From assembly GCF_000004075.3 (NCBI RefSeq), contig NC_026657.2, forward strand, positions 37,496,732 to 37,560,731: a stretch of 64,000 nt of DNA. The letters run 5' to 3'. Source of the stretch: Cucumis sativus. Lineage: Eukaryota; Streptophyta; Magnoliopsida; Cucurbitales; Cucurbitaceae. Shown here in pieces: positions 12,936 to 24,010 of the stretch (its first letter is position 1; each line of letters starts with the position of its first letter). The position numbers and the translations under genes were made by a program. The notes under the pieces were generated by a model. The model was not told where the DNA came from, ran no database searches, and worked only from the letters and a program-made list of their open reading frames with translations.

Positions 12936-14709
12936 ATTTTTCTCAAAGTTTCTAGCGCAGAATTTTGGTTCGTGTTGTTATATTTTCCTTTTTATACACA
13001 ATGGAAGTTATTAACATGTTTGCGTTTTGAATGGGCTGGGGAGACAGGAATTGAAGAAGAAGAAGAAAGTGAAGGAGGAGGAGAAGAGCAAGAGCTCCAA
13101 GGAGTTGGAGAGCCTGATAAAAGATAGAAAACAAAAGAAGGTATATGATTTGCCTGGTCAGAAGCGAGATCCTCCAGAAGAGGTATTATATGTTCATGTT
13201 CTATTTTAGTTTTGGTGGGATCAATTTTCTGTTTGAGAATTCTTTAGCTGATGCTCTTCATGTGCTCTTGGTTATTCAGAGAGATCCGCTGAGAATTTTC
13301 TATGAATCGCTCCACAAGCAACTTCCCCACAGTGAAATGGCACAGTTTTGGTAAGAAATTTGCCTCTAATTGTTTTTCCTATGATATAATCAACTATGTG
13401 ATTTTGTTGGGTTGCATTAGTAGTTTTGATTCCTTGATGATGTTTTGTTTTGATTGAAATTATGGATTGCTTATTGCCTACAAGAACAAAGATGTTTTTT
13501 TGTGGGCTAAAGTTTCTAAGAACACTCTAGTAGACTACTTTTACTGGTTGAGTTTCTTACTTCCCAATAGAGTTTATCCCGTCATGAATATGTTTCCAAG
13601 TTCTCATGGATGGAACTAATTTGGTGGCTACATCACGAAAGATGTTAAATTAGTTGTCTTCATGTTACTGCATACCCAGTACCTAGTTACATTGGAGCAA
13701 CTCATATTGATCTGGATGGTCGGATGGTTTCTGTTACCCAACATAAAATTTATACTGCAAAGTAGACATTGATTTAATTAATGCAGTCTTTATCAACAAG
13801 AAACTAGCAGTGACAACTTTGGATGATCTATATTATCTGTACATAACCATCTCATATATCAAACACGGGGAGTTGTACACAACACAACACATTGAGTTTT
13901 TTATCCCATCAACTTCTGTTTTACGTGTGAAGTGTTGTTTTTATCATATAGCTTTAAATTTTAATTGTATAGAGAAAAAGGAAGAATGAATGAAAATCCT
14001 GGAGTGTACACACTTGTTAACTGAAACTAAGGAGTTGTATCTTTATATTTTCTGTAGTCGCCAATGGTGGCCTCAGCTTTATCTCTATCTTCCACTTTGG
14101 AAGTTTTCTTTCGGTATTCTGCGTGAACTAAGAACTAAAAAAGGGAAATTACCCTATTAACTCACTATCTCATCTGTTACATTTTTAATGAGGCCCAGAA
14201 TCCCTCTACATAATGTTCTGCAGATATTGTGAATCCTAAGCTGAAAAGTACACTAAAGTCTAAACAAATTCTTTGCAGTGTCTGATCATATTGAATCTGT
14301 TTTTCTTCTTCAAACAAAACGGTAATGGAATGGGATTCAGTTTGTTGTTCATTAATGCTTATAATTGTGGTCTTGTGTGGATGGATGAATTTACAGGATG
14401 ATGGAGTATGGTTTGTTATCCAAAGAAGAAGCAAAGAAAGTTTTTGAAAAGAAGCAGAAAAAGGCACCATTGCAAAAACTGAGCTCCCCAATGAAGCCTG
14501 TGAGTGCTGTAAAGAGCGTGACGAAGACCGCCATTGTCAAGAAAACTGTCCAATCTTCTCCACTCTCTTCAAATAGAACGACAAAAGTGGACTCCAAAGT
14601 CGTTACAAAACTGTCGAAGAAGCGCAAGTCCAAAGATGACAGTTCTGAAGATGAATCAGACGACTACTTTATCAGTCAAAGCATAAAAAAGAAGCAAAGA
14701 GCAGCCTAA
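12415..14709 (+). CDS. Lysine-rich, probably nuclear/nucleolar protein of unknown function
   Basis: Four exons: 12415-12723, 13048-13182, 13280-13350 and 14397-14709. All are GT-AG, and the 828 nt give 275 aa. The protein is highly charged. An acidic patch DDSDDG lies near residue 20, and SKPKKEE, GFKVKKEERF and a KKKKK run at 105-110 follow. A compact hydrophobic/aromatic segment at about 149-180 (RDPLRIFYESLHKQL, then SEMAQFWMMEYGLLS) looks like the one folded, conserved element. The tail is basic, then SSEDESDDYF, then IKKKQRAA. Several Lys/Arg clusters fit nuclear localisation signals. I recall similar unnamed proteins across plants but cannot assign a function. Intron 1 carries a pure C run at 12909-12935. 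Confidence 0.8.
12909..12935 (+). repeat. 27-base poly-C tract in intron 1
   Basis: An uninterrupted run of 27 C lies inside intron 1 of the lysine-rich protein gene, 112 bases before the intron's 3' splice site, in a genome otherwise dominated by A/T runs. Homopolymer C/G of this length can form i-motif or G-quadruplex structures and is hard to sequence, so the length may be inexact. Confidence 0.9.
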
Positions 14710-16378
14710 TTCACGTGTAAATGAACAAACCCTTCTATTCAGAAGCTCATTTTTAATTTCTGATTAGTTCCAAAACATTGCATCAACGTTTTAATGATAT
14801 TGACACTCATCTGGTCATTTTTCTCCCACAATGTATGTGTACATATAACTTCATAACTATTTACTGTTCTTGTGCCTGATCCTAGACCTCACTTGCTAGT
14901 GGAGCAATTAGAAATAGAAGGTTCTTATTATACATTCAATGTTGATATTGTTATGAACCAACTTTTGAAGTAATATGAAGTTATCACTAGTAACATTTTT
15001 AAAACTTAAAACAAAATGAAAATCATGATCATGTAAAAAAACACTACTAAAAAAATCTAATTTGGGTTTTATCTAGTTTTAAAGAAAATATAAAGAATTG
15101 TTTATAATCTTTTTTTAAAAATATATATTCCATATGGGAAGTCACATGTCCTTTTTGTTGCTTTAAAATATACTTAGGACCCATTATTGATCCGGTTAAG
15201 TGAACCTATATCTTGTGAAGGAATACACCTCAATCATAAAATGAACATGAATGTGGTGTCCCTCGGTAGAGAAGGTGTTGATCCCCACATGTAGAGAACA
15301 CTAGTCAGGTGATCTCAAGAGACACCGTACATACAAAGTACACTAGGCGATGAGTAGCAATGTGAAAAGACACAACAGTACAGACAGAGGAGGCCGGCTG
15401 GATGTCGTTGAAGGTTGGCCGGAGCTGTGGGGGGCAGCCTAGAGTAACTTTGGGGAGATGAATAGTTTCCCAAATTTCTTTTCTTTTAAATTCATGAATT
15501 CTCATAAGCCCTAACCATTTATAACAACTAATGTCCTTTACTGTTATATATATATATTCTATATCCTCTCTTTCTTGATTAAATTTTTATCTCTTCCCAC
15601 CAATTAACATTAACTCTATTTTTCAACGATTATAATTATATTTCAACATACAGTTATCTTTAATTTTTACAAAAAATAAATAAATTATATATATAAACAC
15701 ATAATTAATAATATTTCTACCATAACCAAATTTCTTAATTAAATATACATATCCATACATATATATCTAATTAATTTCAAATTCACAAAATCAATTAACC
15801 TCAATTTAAAATAAAATAACACCCAATAACAACTCAAACATAAAATAAAATTCCTTAATTTTGGGTGTTAGAGAAATAAAATAGAAATCAAAACCCGACG
15901 AGCTGGAATTGGGAAAAACAATTGCTTCAGATCAAAGATTAAAATATGTTCGTAAATTCAACAGTTCAATATCGATATTAAACGTCCACAGATATATCTA
16001 ACATCTTTTATTGCTCACAAAAGATAATATGGCATCTATTTAGTCTGAACTTTGAAGTAAAAAAAGAACTTAATTATTAATTTAAATACCTTTTATAAAT
16101 GGTGTGACTTTTAGAAATACTTGATATTTTATCTATATATCTAAAAATGAAAATCTTCAATATCGACATCCATATTTTAGTTCTTATTAGGAGTGAATTG
16201 TAGTGGAGTTGATTATGGTCATTCCGAATGTAGAGTTTCCATAGTCATTCGGACGATATCATTTCATTGTGAAAATGTTTAGAAGGTAACAATAGTTGAA
16301 GAAGAGTAAAAACCAAGTAAATGTGGACTGTCGATCCATAACTGGGAAACCGAAATCTTAGTTAAGCCACTTTTTGAA

Positions 16379-16469
16379 TTGGGATTGGGCTTGGGCTTGG
16401 GCTTTAAGTGGGCCGGTCCATGGCTATGAAAATGAAAACCTAGAACCTTCTTTTCACTCTTATATATGA
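16379..16469 (+). promoter_or_regulatory. Promoter-like block: site II motifs plus TATA
   Basis: Repeated TGGGCTT units (about 16386-16403) and TGGGCC (about 16409-16414) are site II-type elements found in plant promoters of ribosomal protein, mitochondrial and snoRNA genes. A TATA-like TATATATGA follows at about 16461-16469. No protein gene follows on the plus strand, so any transcript may be noncoding or very short. Confidence 0.4.
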
Positions 16470-16600
16470 GTTTAGGGGTTCTCAAAACACATACACACAA
16501 TGACACACACTTGGATCTGCTAATTCCTCCATTTTCTTCTCTGTGTTCATTTTTTTTTGTATTATTCATTTGTTAAATTGCAAGTGGGCAAAAAAGCGGC

Positions 16601-16694
16601 GAACAGATGATGATTCATCAATTATGAACAGAGAAGCTTGCAATTCATTCTGCAAGCAATGCTCATTCTCATACTTCCATGACTCTGATGTGCC
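16601..16694 (+). ncRNA. Possible orphan C/D-box snoRNA
   Basis: A perfect box C sequence (ATGATGA, 16607-16613) and box D (CTGA, 16685-16688) lie 71 bases apart, a normal spacing. The flanks can pair only weakly (ACA with TGT, GGC with GCC, with a bulge). The segment lies about 140 bases downstream of the site II/TATA block. I could not match the sequence before box D to rRNA. An internal GCTTGCA...TGCAAGC inverted repeat is unusual for this class. Chance occurrence of both boxes is quite possible. Confidence 0.25.
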
Positions 16695-18806
16695 AAACCT
16701 TTTTCCCTTTTTCTTTCTCATTCTTCCTTCTCTCATCCTTGATTTCATACCCTCATCTTTTTTTTTTCTTCTTTCTTTCTTTTCTCACTGTGATCATAGC
16801 TTTGTGAATTGCCAACTTTTATCTTACTCTGCATGTTCTCTTTAAATTATTTTTCGCTCGACTGATCATCATTTCCACGGAGATCATAATTGCTGAAATC
16901 TGTTTTGCTATTCAAACACAATTAATTCCATGAATCCGTACAGGCCTTTTGCTGTGCATAGATTGTATCGAGGGAAATTTAAGAAATATGGTGATAAGTG
17001 ATACGGTTGTGTTAAAGCAGGGGTGGATCGTTGCCGTTGAAAGTAAGCAATTGATCTGCCACAAATAGTGATGCATCGGGGTGATTTTAAAATTTGTTTA
17101 AATTGACTTTATAGTCAATCAATAACAATATTTATAACACCGAATTTATGTTCAAAATCCATATTATTTGGTTATTTTGCCAGAGAGAATCCTAAGGTAG
17201 TTTTGAATGTGATTGTATCAAAAGGTTAACGATTCTTAATGGGTATGGAATACAAAGATGTTTCTATACTCCTCTTTCATGGGAAATAGTTAGAAACAGC
17301 GTTTAATAGTTTTTTTTTTTAAATCGTTTTTAATTTTTCTCGTTCATCTGTTCATCCTCGAGACTGTCGATATTTTTTTAAAAAAAAGTATTAAAATTTT
17401 CAGTTTCGTTTAGAATTTTTTTATCTTTACTATTTTACCATTTTTCAAATTTCGCATATCTTAACTACTTTTTTATCTTTTCAAAATTATCTTATCAAAT
17501 ATTAAAAATATGATTGGATAAACTATGCATAATATTTGGAAAAAAATTATTTCTCAGTATCAACTAAATCTTTTTTAGCCTGTCAAGATTTCAAGTATAA
17601 TTTTGTGAACATGAATTCGAATAAAAGATTTTGAAAATTGTATAATCCGGAGAAAATTAATTAAGATTCAAAATTGAAGAATAAATCTCGGTTTTCGAAT
17701 TTATAAGATAAAAAAAATAGAAAATAATTAAACTTTGGATTGATTTGAAAAATTGTTTTAAATCTCACCTGTTTTTGTCAATTTCTCCACTTTCATAGCA
17801 ATAACAGTGAAAGTTAATTTATTTATGATAAAATATCATTTTTTTAGAAGATAAAAAGTATCAAGGTTCACTATTTTACTATTAAAAATGCGGTACAAAG
17901 AAATATATGGCTTCAATATATAGAGGGCAAATACTATGATAGCATACGATCATTCATAATTTCATACAATATTCATTACATTTATATTTTAATAATTAAT
18001 GTTAAAAAGTGGAGGAATAAGAATAAGGTAGAAAGGTAAAGAAAAAAAAGAGAAACGGTGGAATAAAATTTTTAAAAGAAAAGGTGAGATTGCCAAGCAA
18101 AGCACATGAAAAAGTTATTTGGGTAAAAAACTCCCTTTAAGTGTATCTCATGTACAAGTTATTAGGGATTTTGCAAATGTCATTTGATCACGATTGACAT
18201 CATTTATTTAGCATTGTCACCCTAAATTTTCTTTTAACACCCAAATAGTGGAAATAGTGGGATTAGTCGGAGGGGGCAAGATGTATATATATGTATAAAA
18301 GAAACTATAGTGATAGTTCAAAAGTATATGAAAAAGTTAGTGGATTATTTGGTTCAGGTAAACAAACATGACCTAATCAAAACTCCAAGTCTCAAGCAAG
18401 AAGCAATGAATTGGAGAGGTGATTTTAGGTTCAACAATTCAATCGTTCGTTACTGGGCTCTATAAAATATGACAAAACAAAATGCCATGCCAAATCATGG
18501 TCGTTCAAGAAGATCAATGCCCAGCCCTGTTGAGGATCGTCCAGTGTTTCTGGATTTGAATCCTTTACCAAATACAACGATCCTTAAAATTGAAACTCAC
18601 ATCAGTTCTTGATCATTTACCTTGGAGCAATCTTAATCGAGGAAGCACTAGGCAGACAAACCCCAAAGGGGATGGCAAAATCAATCTAAGGACCAAAAAT
18701 TAGGAATACTACTACTCTACTCTAACAGCTACTACTATACATAATAAACTGTACTGACATATGGTGGGAATATTGACTCACGTTGACCAGAGTTTTCATA
18801 GAACCA

Positions 18807-21800
18807 TCAGCATTGAAGTTGAGCCTCATTGCAGTACCTCTTGAAACTCAACGCCTCATCAGCAAGAAACTCACTGTTAATATTGAATTGAATCCGTGAT
18901 TGATTAGTGAATGTATATGCAAATGAAAATAACGAGAGGGAAAGATGACTTACAAAATCCGCTCAGCCATTTGCAATGGCTCCCATCTAGGACTCCAAGG
19001 ATAGTCGGTAATAAGCTGCGACTTGATGGGTGCACCTTGAGAGTTGAAATGCTAAAAAATATAGAAAGAGTGGATATTAATAATAAACAAGTTGGCCCAT
19101 CAAATATATTAATAAACATGAGGCAATCTCAACAACAATGCCATTCGTATTCAGAATGAACAGAAAAATCCTTGGAAACTAGAGTTACACCTATTGCAAC
19201 ACCTATCATGTCATTTGATCATCTCTAGATGCAACCTTATACAATTTAATTCACCAAAGATTCCTTGTCAAATAGAAAAATGTAAATGAGAACAAAGTCT
19301 GTGTGAATTCCGCCAAAACTATGTGGAGTTTGGACAACCAATGGAGAGAAACGTACAAGCATGTTTATGGCATTAGTCATATTTAACTACAAACCAAAGC
19401 CGATATACACAAGAGTTTTCAAGATTCACGGAAAAATTACATTACCTGAGAACTTTGCAGCACCAGAGAAGGCTGTTTCTTTGGAAATTGGGTTGAAATG
19501 AGGATGTGGACCTAGCATTAACAAGAAATTTCCACAAACATAAGGAAAATGCAGAAAATAAACATTTCCATATATACATCGTTTAAAAAGATGCAAAACA
19601 TTTAACAGAAGTTGGTGATAATTGCTTGCTAACACGTTTTACCAAGTCCACATTCAACCATGTTGATCAAAGAACATGAACAGTGTTTCTTAACCTATCT
19701 TATCGGACACACTACCTTAGTCGAAGTTAAAACCTAAAGGATTTTCATGGAACAAATGTCATTTACCACTGATTGAGAATGCTTTGTGCATGTGTGCATG
19801 TGTGCATGTGTGAGCGTGTAATAAACCAGTCACCAACAAGAGATTTGCGTCCAGCATATGTTCTGTTTCCTGTAAATTATTGTGCATGTGTGATAGCAAA
19901 GGATAAATTTGTGTGAAATCATGTCAAGAAAATGTCGTGAAGGAACTTGACAGAAAAGAGAAACAATATGAAAGGATAAATAGTTGTAAAATGTCTTGGC
20001 TATCACCCAATTCAACGAGAGAACCCATTTCTTCATCTTAAACAATGAAGTCTTCAGTCAACATAATAAAAAATGAGGTTCACCTATGGTTCGGGGTCTA
20101 GGTAGTGTATTTTACACAGAAGGGCATTGGAAGAATTAAATAATGATTCATGGAGATGCCACTTTGTGGGGAAGATTTAGGGAGAAGTCTCAGTGATTAG
20201 TGAATAACCCAAGTACAGGATATTGGTAGATGTCAGAGCTTGAAAGCCTCTCTAGCAGACTGCAGACAGTGTTCTTCCTTATTAATAGGATCATCAGATT
20301 AGAGAGAGATAGCAAACTGCAAACAATTGAACCTTCAAGAGTGTAGAAAGGTCTCGAAAGGGGAAGTTTAGAGTGAGTGTTGCTTTCTTCAATGCCTCTC
20401 TTTAGAGGCTCTATAAAACTCTAAACCACTGTATTGTTTTTGTTGTTGAGGGATATTTTGTTTCGGAAATTTCTTTTCTTTTTGGATAACAAACGATTTC
20501 ATTGATGAAATCTCTTCAAAAAATGAAAAAATTGAGGCCTGATGGCTATCTTTGTGATCAATGGATGTGGAAATTGTACGTACCAGATACAAGGTGGTGA
20601 TCATCTCCAAAGTTAATATTATAACATCTGATTCTCTACAGACCGAGGTATAGATCCTAAATAGGGAAGATTTTGATAAGAATTCAAGAAGGAGAAATTC
20701 TGGTGAAGAGTTAAAATAAACCTACCAAAAGCACTCACCAGAGTTAACCACCCATTACGTGAATAATATTATTTTTCATAGTAAATAATTGGAAAATTTT
20801 CCATATAACATGATTTGTGATAGTGATGGGATGCCATATTAAGGATAGAGAAAGTCACTTAATACCAGGAATGTGAACACCCCGGAGGCAGTGATAACTG
20901 TAGCTGTTCGACAAAACACCTAAAAAACAAAGAAATTCATGCCATTAGTAAGATTTGATGACCCCTCTCCCCACCCATTCACACTTAAGCTAAGATTTAA
21001 GTAACAACTTTAAAAAGAACAATAAGATAAACAAAAGTTTTGTAAGAATCCTACCGGGTCAGCTTCCAAAGGCCTTCCAAAGAAAGAGTTCAATGCCTCT
21101 ATAAAGCCTCTCCTGACATCAATCAATGAAACAGCCTCCAGAACCTTCATCAGAATGATAGAAGTACAAATGCTCTACTTTAGGCAACTTCCAAAATTAA
21201 AATCATAGTTAATCAATCCAAAATAGCCATCAGACAAAAAATATGTAACCAACCTGTTTCTCAAGACTCTCTTCTAGATGGGGAAGATATTCAGCCATGC
21301 ACCTTGAAGCCAGTTACAAAAAAATCACTTTTAGTATCCAATACTGAGAGCCACAGAAATAGAAAGGACATATGAGAGAGAGAGAGAGAGAGAGAGAGTA
21401 ATACATTCCATCTATCCAGGTAGGAAGTTTGATGTCCTCGATGGATAACAGAGCCTTCAACTCAGAGGTAGAAACCAACTTCAGACGTGGTGCAGAAGGA
21501 GTAGTTGCATATTTTCTCACCACAGGATATAAAACCTATGAAAACATGATGTGTGAGAATGGGAAAAATAAAGGAGAGGGAAGACCAGAAGTTCGAAGAC
21601 AGAAAAGTACAAGGCAACCTGCAAGAATATCTTCTGTGGATGCCTCCATGGGCATCCAGGTATCATCTTATTAATATTAATGTCTACCAGCGGCACTGCA
21701 AATTTGACCTCCTCTGGCTATGCTAAAGTTCAAAGGCATAGAAGCCACATGTATGAGAATAAAGAGAGAGAGAATAGAGACCTTAGTATTCAACTATTTC

Positions 21801-23157
21801 AAGGAAAGTATAACCGTATACTTTAAACTATTACCTTCTCAACACCTGAACTCAAATGCATTTCAATTCCCTGCAGAAAGGTACAATGAGTTACTTTTGG
21901 TTTTATTTAACCGTTGAAAATCAAAGAATTCTTAAGGCACGACAACAGATAACTGTATAAAGAGCAGCCTGGCTAACTACACATACACATAGTTATAAAA
22001 GAAAAGAAAGATGGTTAACCTTCTTTACTATTATTTTTCATGCGTAAAAGATCCAGCAACAACTGTCTCATTCAAGTTCTAATTTCCAAGGATGAAAATA
22101 TATAGTTTTACACGTCTCAATAGACAACCACCAAGAACATTATTATCAAGAAACTGAGCCCAAAACCTCGCCCCTCAAATTCATAAACTCATGTGATTGA
22201 TCACCAATACACAGTTAGGAGCCTATCAAATGTTATAATGAAGAACATTACCTCCCTCGATAACATAGTACAAAGTTCAAACTTCAATCTTTCATCATCA
22301 ACACCTTCAACACGTTTCCTTTGGTATGACACATATCGATCCCTTGAAGAAAGTAAATTTGCCCTCAAATTCAAAAAGAGTTATAGTAAAAGGCATTAGA
22401 AAAGAAAGAATTATCAAAGGAAAGCCTTCAAAAACCTCAGTTCTTGAAGGAGGCTAGTGAGCCGAGATGGATCTTTGCTGTTCCAGTCACGTAGACTGTT
22501 ATGTAATGAATTATGATCTCCTTCTCCTTCATCAACCTTGCTACTGAATGGATGGAAATTTTCATCTTCTGGTCCAAACACAATATCAGGAGCAGAAAAC
22601 GGTGATTCAGCATTGTACATGATGTCCCCTACAACATGTAGCAGCAACCAAACAGCTAGCTATAGCAAATCTATCAACCATTCGGTACAGGGAAAGGGAA
22701 GGGAATTGAAAGCACATCATGATAACAAAAACGGAAAACAGGTCTTACATTTGACGAATTCAAGGCAGTAAGGCATGACTAAGGTGAACCTATCCATGAT
22801 TCCAGGGTAGTGTCTACTGCCAGACCACATGTGCTCAATCTGAATATACCGAAAAAGTAAGAATAAGTGATCCGTTCAACACAATAATCCGTTTGCTTTC
22901 CATTGCCATATGAAAATGACATTAAATACAATCCATTTCCGATCAATTCAGTGAACTGATCTAATTCCAAATCACTACAAACAGTCACCATCAATTTCAA
23001 AAGCTAGAAAATCTAGAAATCGAAATGAACTTTGTAATCGCTAAATTCTCGAGGAAGAGATAGGAATTCGAAATGTTACCTTAACGGGGAGGGGAAAGTG
23101 GTTGAGCAGGTAATTAATATGAGCAGCAATGATAGGAGGAACAGTGTCGGAGGACAT
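18807..23157 (-). CDS. BRE: BRE/BRCC45, BRCA1-A complex subunit BRE-like
   Basis: Thirteen exons on the minus strand: 23157-23080, 22839-22749, 22628-22436, 22342-22252, 21870-21835, 21717-21619, 21535-21405, 21302-21254, 21144-21055, 20919-20866, 19511-19446, 19051-18954 and 18873-18807. The 1143 nt give 380 aa, against about 382 in the Arabidopsis homologue. Typical segments are IEHMWSGSRHYPGIMDRFTL, PDIVFGPEDENFHPFSS, PEEVKFAVPL, GCPWRHPQKIFLQV, SAPRLKLVSTSELKALLS, AEYLPHLEE, FIEALNSFFGRPLEADPVF and LITDYPWSPRWE. BRE is a scaffold built of UEV-like folds. It holds the BRCC36 deubiquitinase in BRCA1-A and BRISC complexes, which cut K63-linked ubiquitin in DNA repair and signalling. The start ATG begins MSSDTVPP, as in relatives. 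The donor of exon 7 abuts an AG microsatellite. The promoter is shared with the snoRNA gene on the other strand, and exon 1 has a duplicate at about 32.9 kb. Confidence 0.95.
21374..21399. repeat. (AG)n microsatellite in BRE intron 7
   Basis: About 12 AG units. On the BRE strand the intron starts GTATTAC and then runs straight into the CT repeat, so the microsatellite begins within ten bases of the splice donor at 21404. Confidence 0.9.
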
Positions 23158-23410
23158 GGCCGTAGAAGCAGAACAACGGAGCTATTAGGTTTATCGCCGT
23201 CGATCGATCTGGAGAACCACCGTCAAATTCAACTGAAACAAGAATGAACTCCTGATTCGTCTCAAGAAATTCACACCACTACTTCTTTGCTGCAGAGACA
23301 CCTCGATTTCCGATCAAGAACAGCTCGACAAACTAGAAACGCTACCGTTATTCACGACTTTACTGAACCGCAATTCTAAACTGCGACTTCGTTATAGTCC
23401 AACCGCCGAA

Positions 23411-23531
23411 TGGGCTTCATTTAAGTTTGGGCCTTGTACAAAGAAATGCAACATATCATGGGCCTGGAAAAAATTACGGCCCAACAAGAAAGGGTAAACT
23501 TGTCAATGGCTAATGGAGAATGAAACCCTAA
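23411..23531. promoter_or_regulatory. Divergent promoter: four site II motifs and a telo-box
   Basis: Between BRE (minus, ATG 23157) and the snoRNA gene (plus) lie TGGGCT 23411-23416, TGGGCC 23428-23433, TGGGCC 23459-23464, GGCCCA 23478-23483 and the telo-box AAACCCTAA 23523-23531. Site II plus telo-box is the classical combination in plant promoters for ribosomal proteins and snoRNA clusters, linked to TCP and Telo-box-binding factors. The telo-box lies on the snoRNA side, and a TATA-like TTTAAATAG follows at about 23551-23559. Confidence 0.7.
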
Positions 23532-23710
23532 AATGACGTGCCGAATCTCCTTTAAATAGTACACAGCATATTGAATCGTTAATTCATTTTATTCATCGTT
23601 TTCATTCCTTACGGCACAAAGTTGCCTTCTTCCCCGGCGAAAGCTTCGTCTTTGTATCTCTTTCTCATGGCTTCTTCTTCGTCATGTACTGTATTTCTTT
23701 TGTTTTAGTT

Positions 23711-23777
23711 TCTGCTTGATTTATGAACCATATGACGAATCTGGATTCAAATTCTCACGACGGTCGTCTGAGACGCA
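23711..23777 (+). ncRNA. C/D-box snoRNA, U35/snR73-like 25S guide
   Basis: Box D CTGA is at 23768-23771, and TCTCACGACGGTC (23753-23765) lies two bases upstream of it. This 13-mer is an exact complement of the conserved large-subunit rRNA stretch GACCGTCGTGAGA (E. coli 23S about 2588-2600, counting back from A2602). By the box D plus five rule the methylated residue is the first C of ACC. Mapping through E. coli numbering gives about yeast C2959, the snR73 target, which human U35 also guides. Box C is degenerate: TTGATTT near 23716-23722 keeps UGAU, and ATGACGA at 23732-23738 may be box C or C'. The terminal stem is weak (TGC with GCA), so the 5' end is uncertain. Confidence 0.6.
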
Positions 23778-23919
23778 TTACGTGTCCAACTGATGCAATG
23801 ATCCATTTTTTCTGATGGTCTACCTCGACTTCTTCTCTTTCTGGAATTTTCATTATGTTGTTTTTTTCTTCTCTTACGACCGAATTACAATTTCGATTTT
23901 CTTACGGTTTCTGATCGTT

Positions 23920-24002
23920 GCAAGCATAGTGATGATGATTTAAACATGTCCGATCAATTTAATGACTGGAATATCAACCTCCTACTCATACTGAATGCTT
24001 GC
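23920..24002 (+). ncRNA. C/D-box snoRNA with 8-bp terminal stem
   Basis: A perfect box C GTGATGA (23929-23935) and box D CTGA (23991-23994) are flanked by an exact 8-bp inverted repeat, GCAAGCAT at 23920-23927 and ATGCTTGC at 23995-24002. A C'-like AATGACTG lies inside. The sequence before box D (CCTCCTACTCATA) is complementary to ATGAGTAGGAGG. I recall GAGTAGGAGG from the 25S rRNA of eukaryotes, so a 25S target is likely, but I have not checked it. By the plus-five rule an adenosine would be methylated. Confidence 0.7.
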
Positions 24003-24010
24003 TTTGTTTT

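Larger units (their letters stand above)
14710..18806. other. Spacer with no clear protein gene
   Basis: AT-rich overall. A less AT-rich island at about 15240-15500 has frames without recognisable protein. A promoter-like block with a possible short transcript lies at 16360-16690 (separate entries). The rest (17000-18700) is AT-rich with no exon I can support. The 3' UTR of the BRE gene probably occupies the last 200 bases or so. Confidence 0.45.
23540..24010 (+). ncRNA. snoRNA host transcript with two C/D snoRNAs
   Basis: A transcript is inferred from the telo-box/site II promoter and from two rRNA-guide-like C/D units at about 23711-23777 and 23920-24002. Plant snoRNAs are commonly made as polycistronic precursors. 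No long open frame spans the region. The ATG at about 23667 (MASSSSCTVFLLF) is short and ends soon. Transcript ends are not visible, so the coordinates are approximate. Confidence 0.55.

Noticed and set aside
15240-15500. Less AT-rich island with a 66-codon minus-strand frame
   Set aside because: No splice context or protein family recognised; possibly a transposon remnant but no ends seen.
16543-16845. 100-codon frame rich in Phe, Leu and Ser
   Set aside because: Composition reflects T-rich DNA; no homologue recalled. The noncoding reading is only slightly better supported.
23776-23818. Possible third C/D snoRNA (TGATGC and CTGATGG nearby)
   Set aside because: Boxes are too close together and no terminal stem forms.
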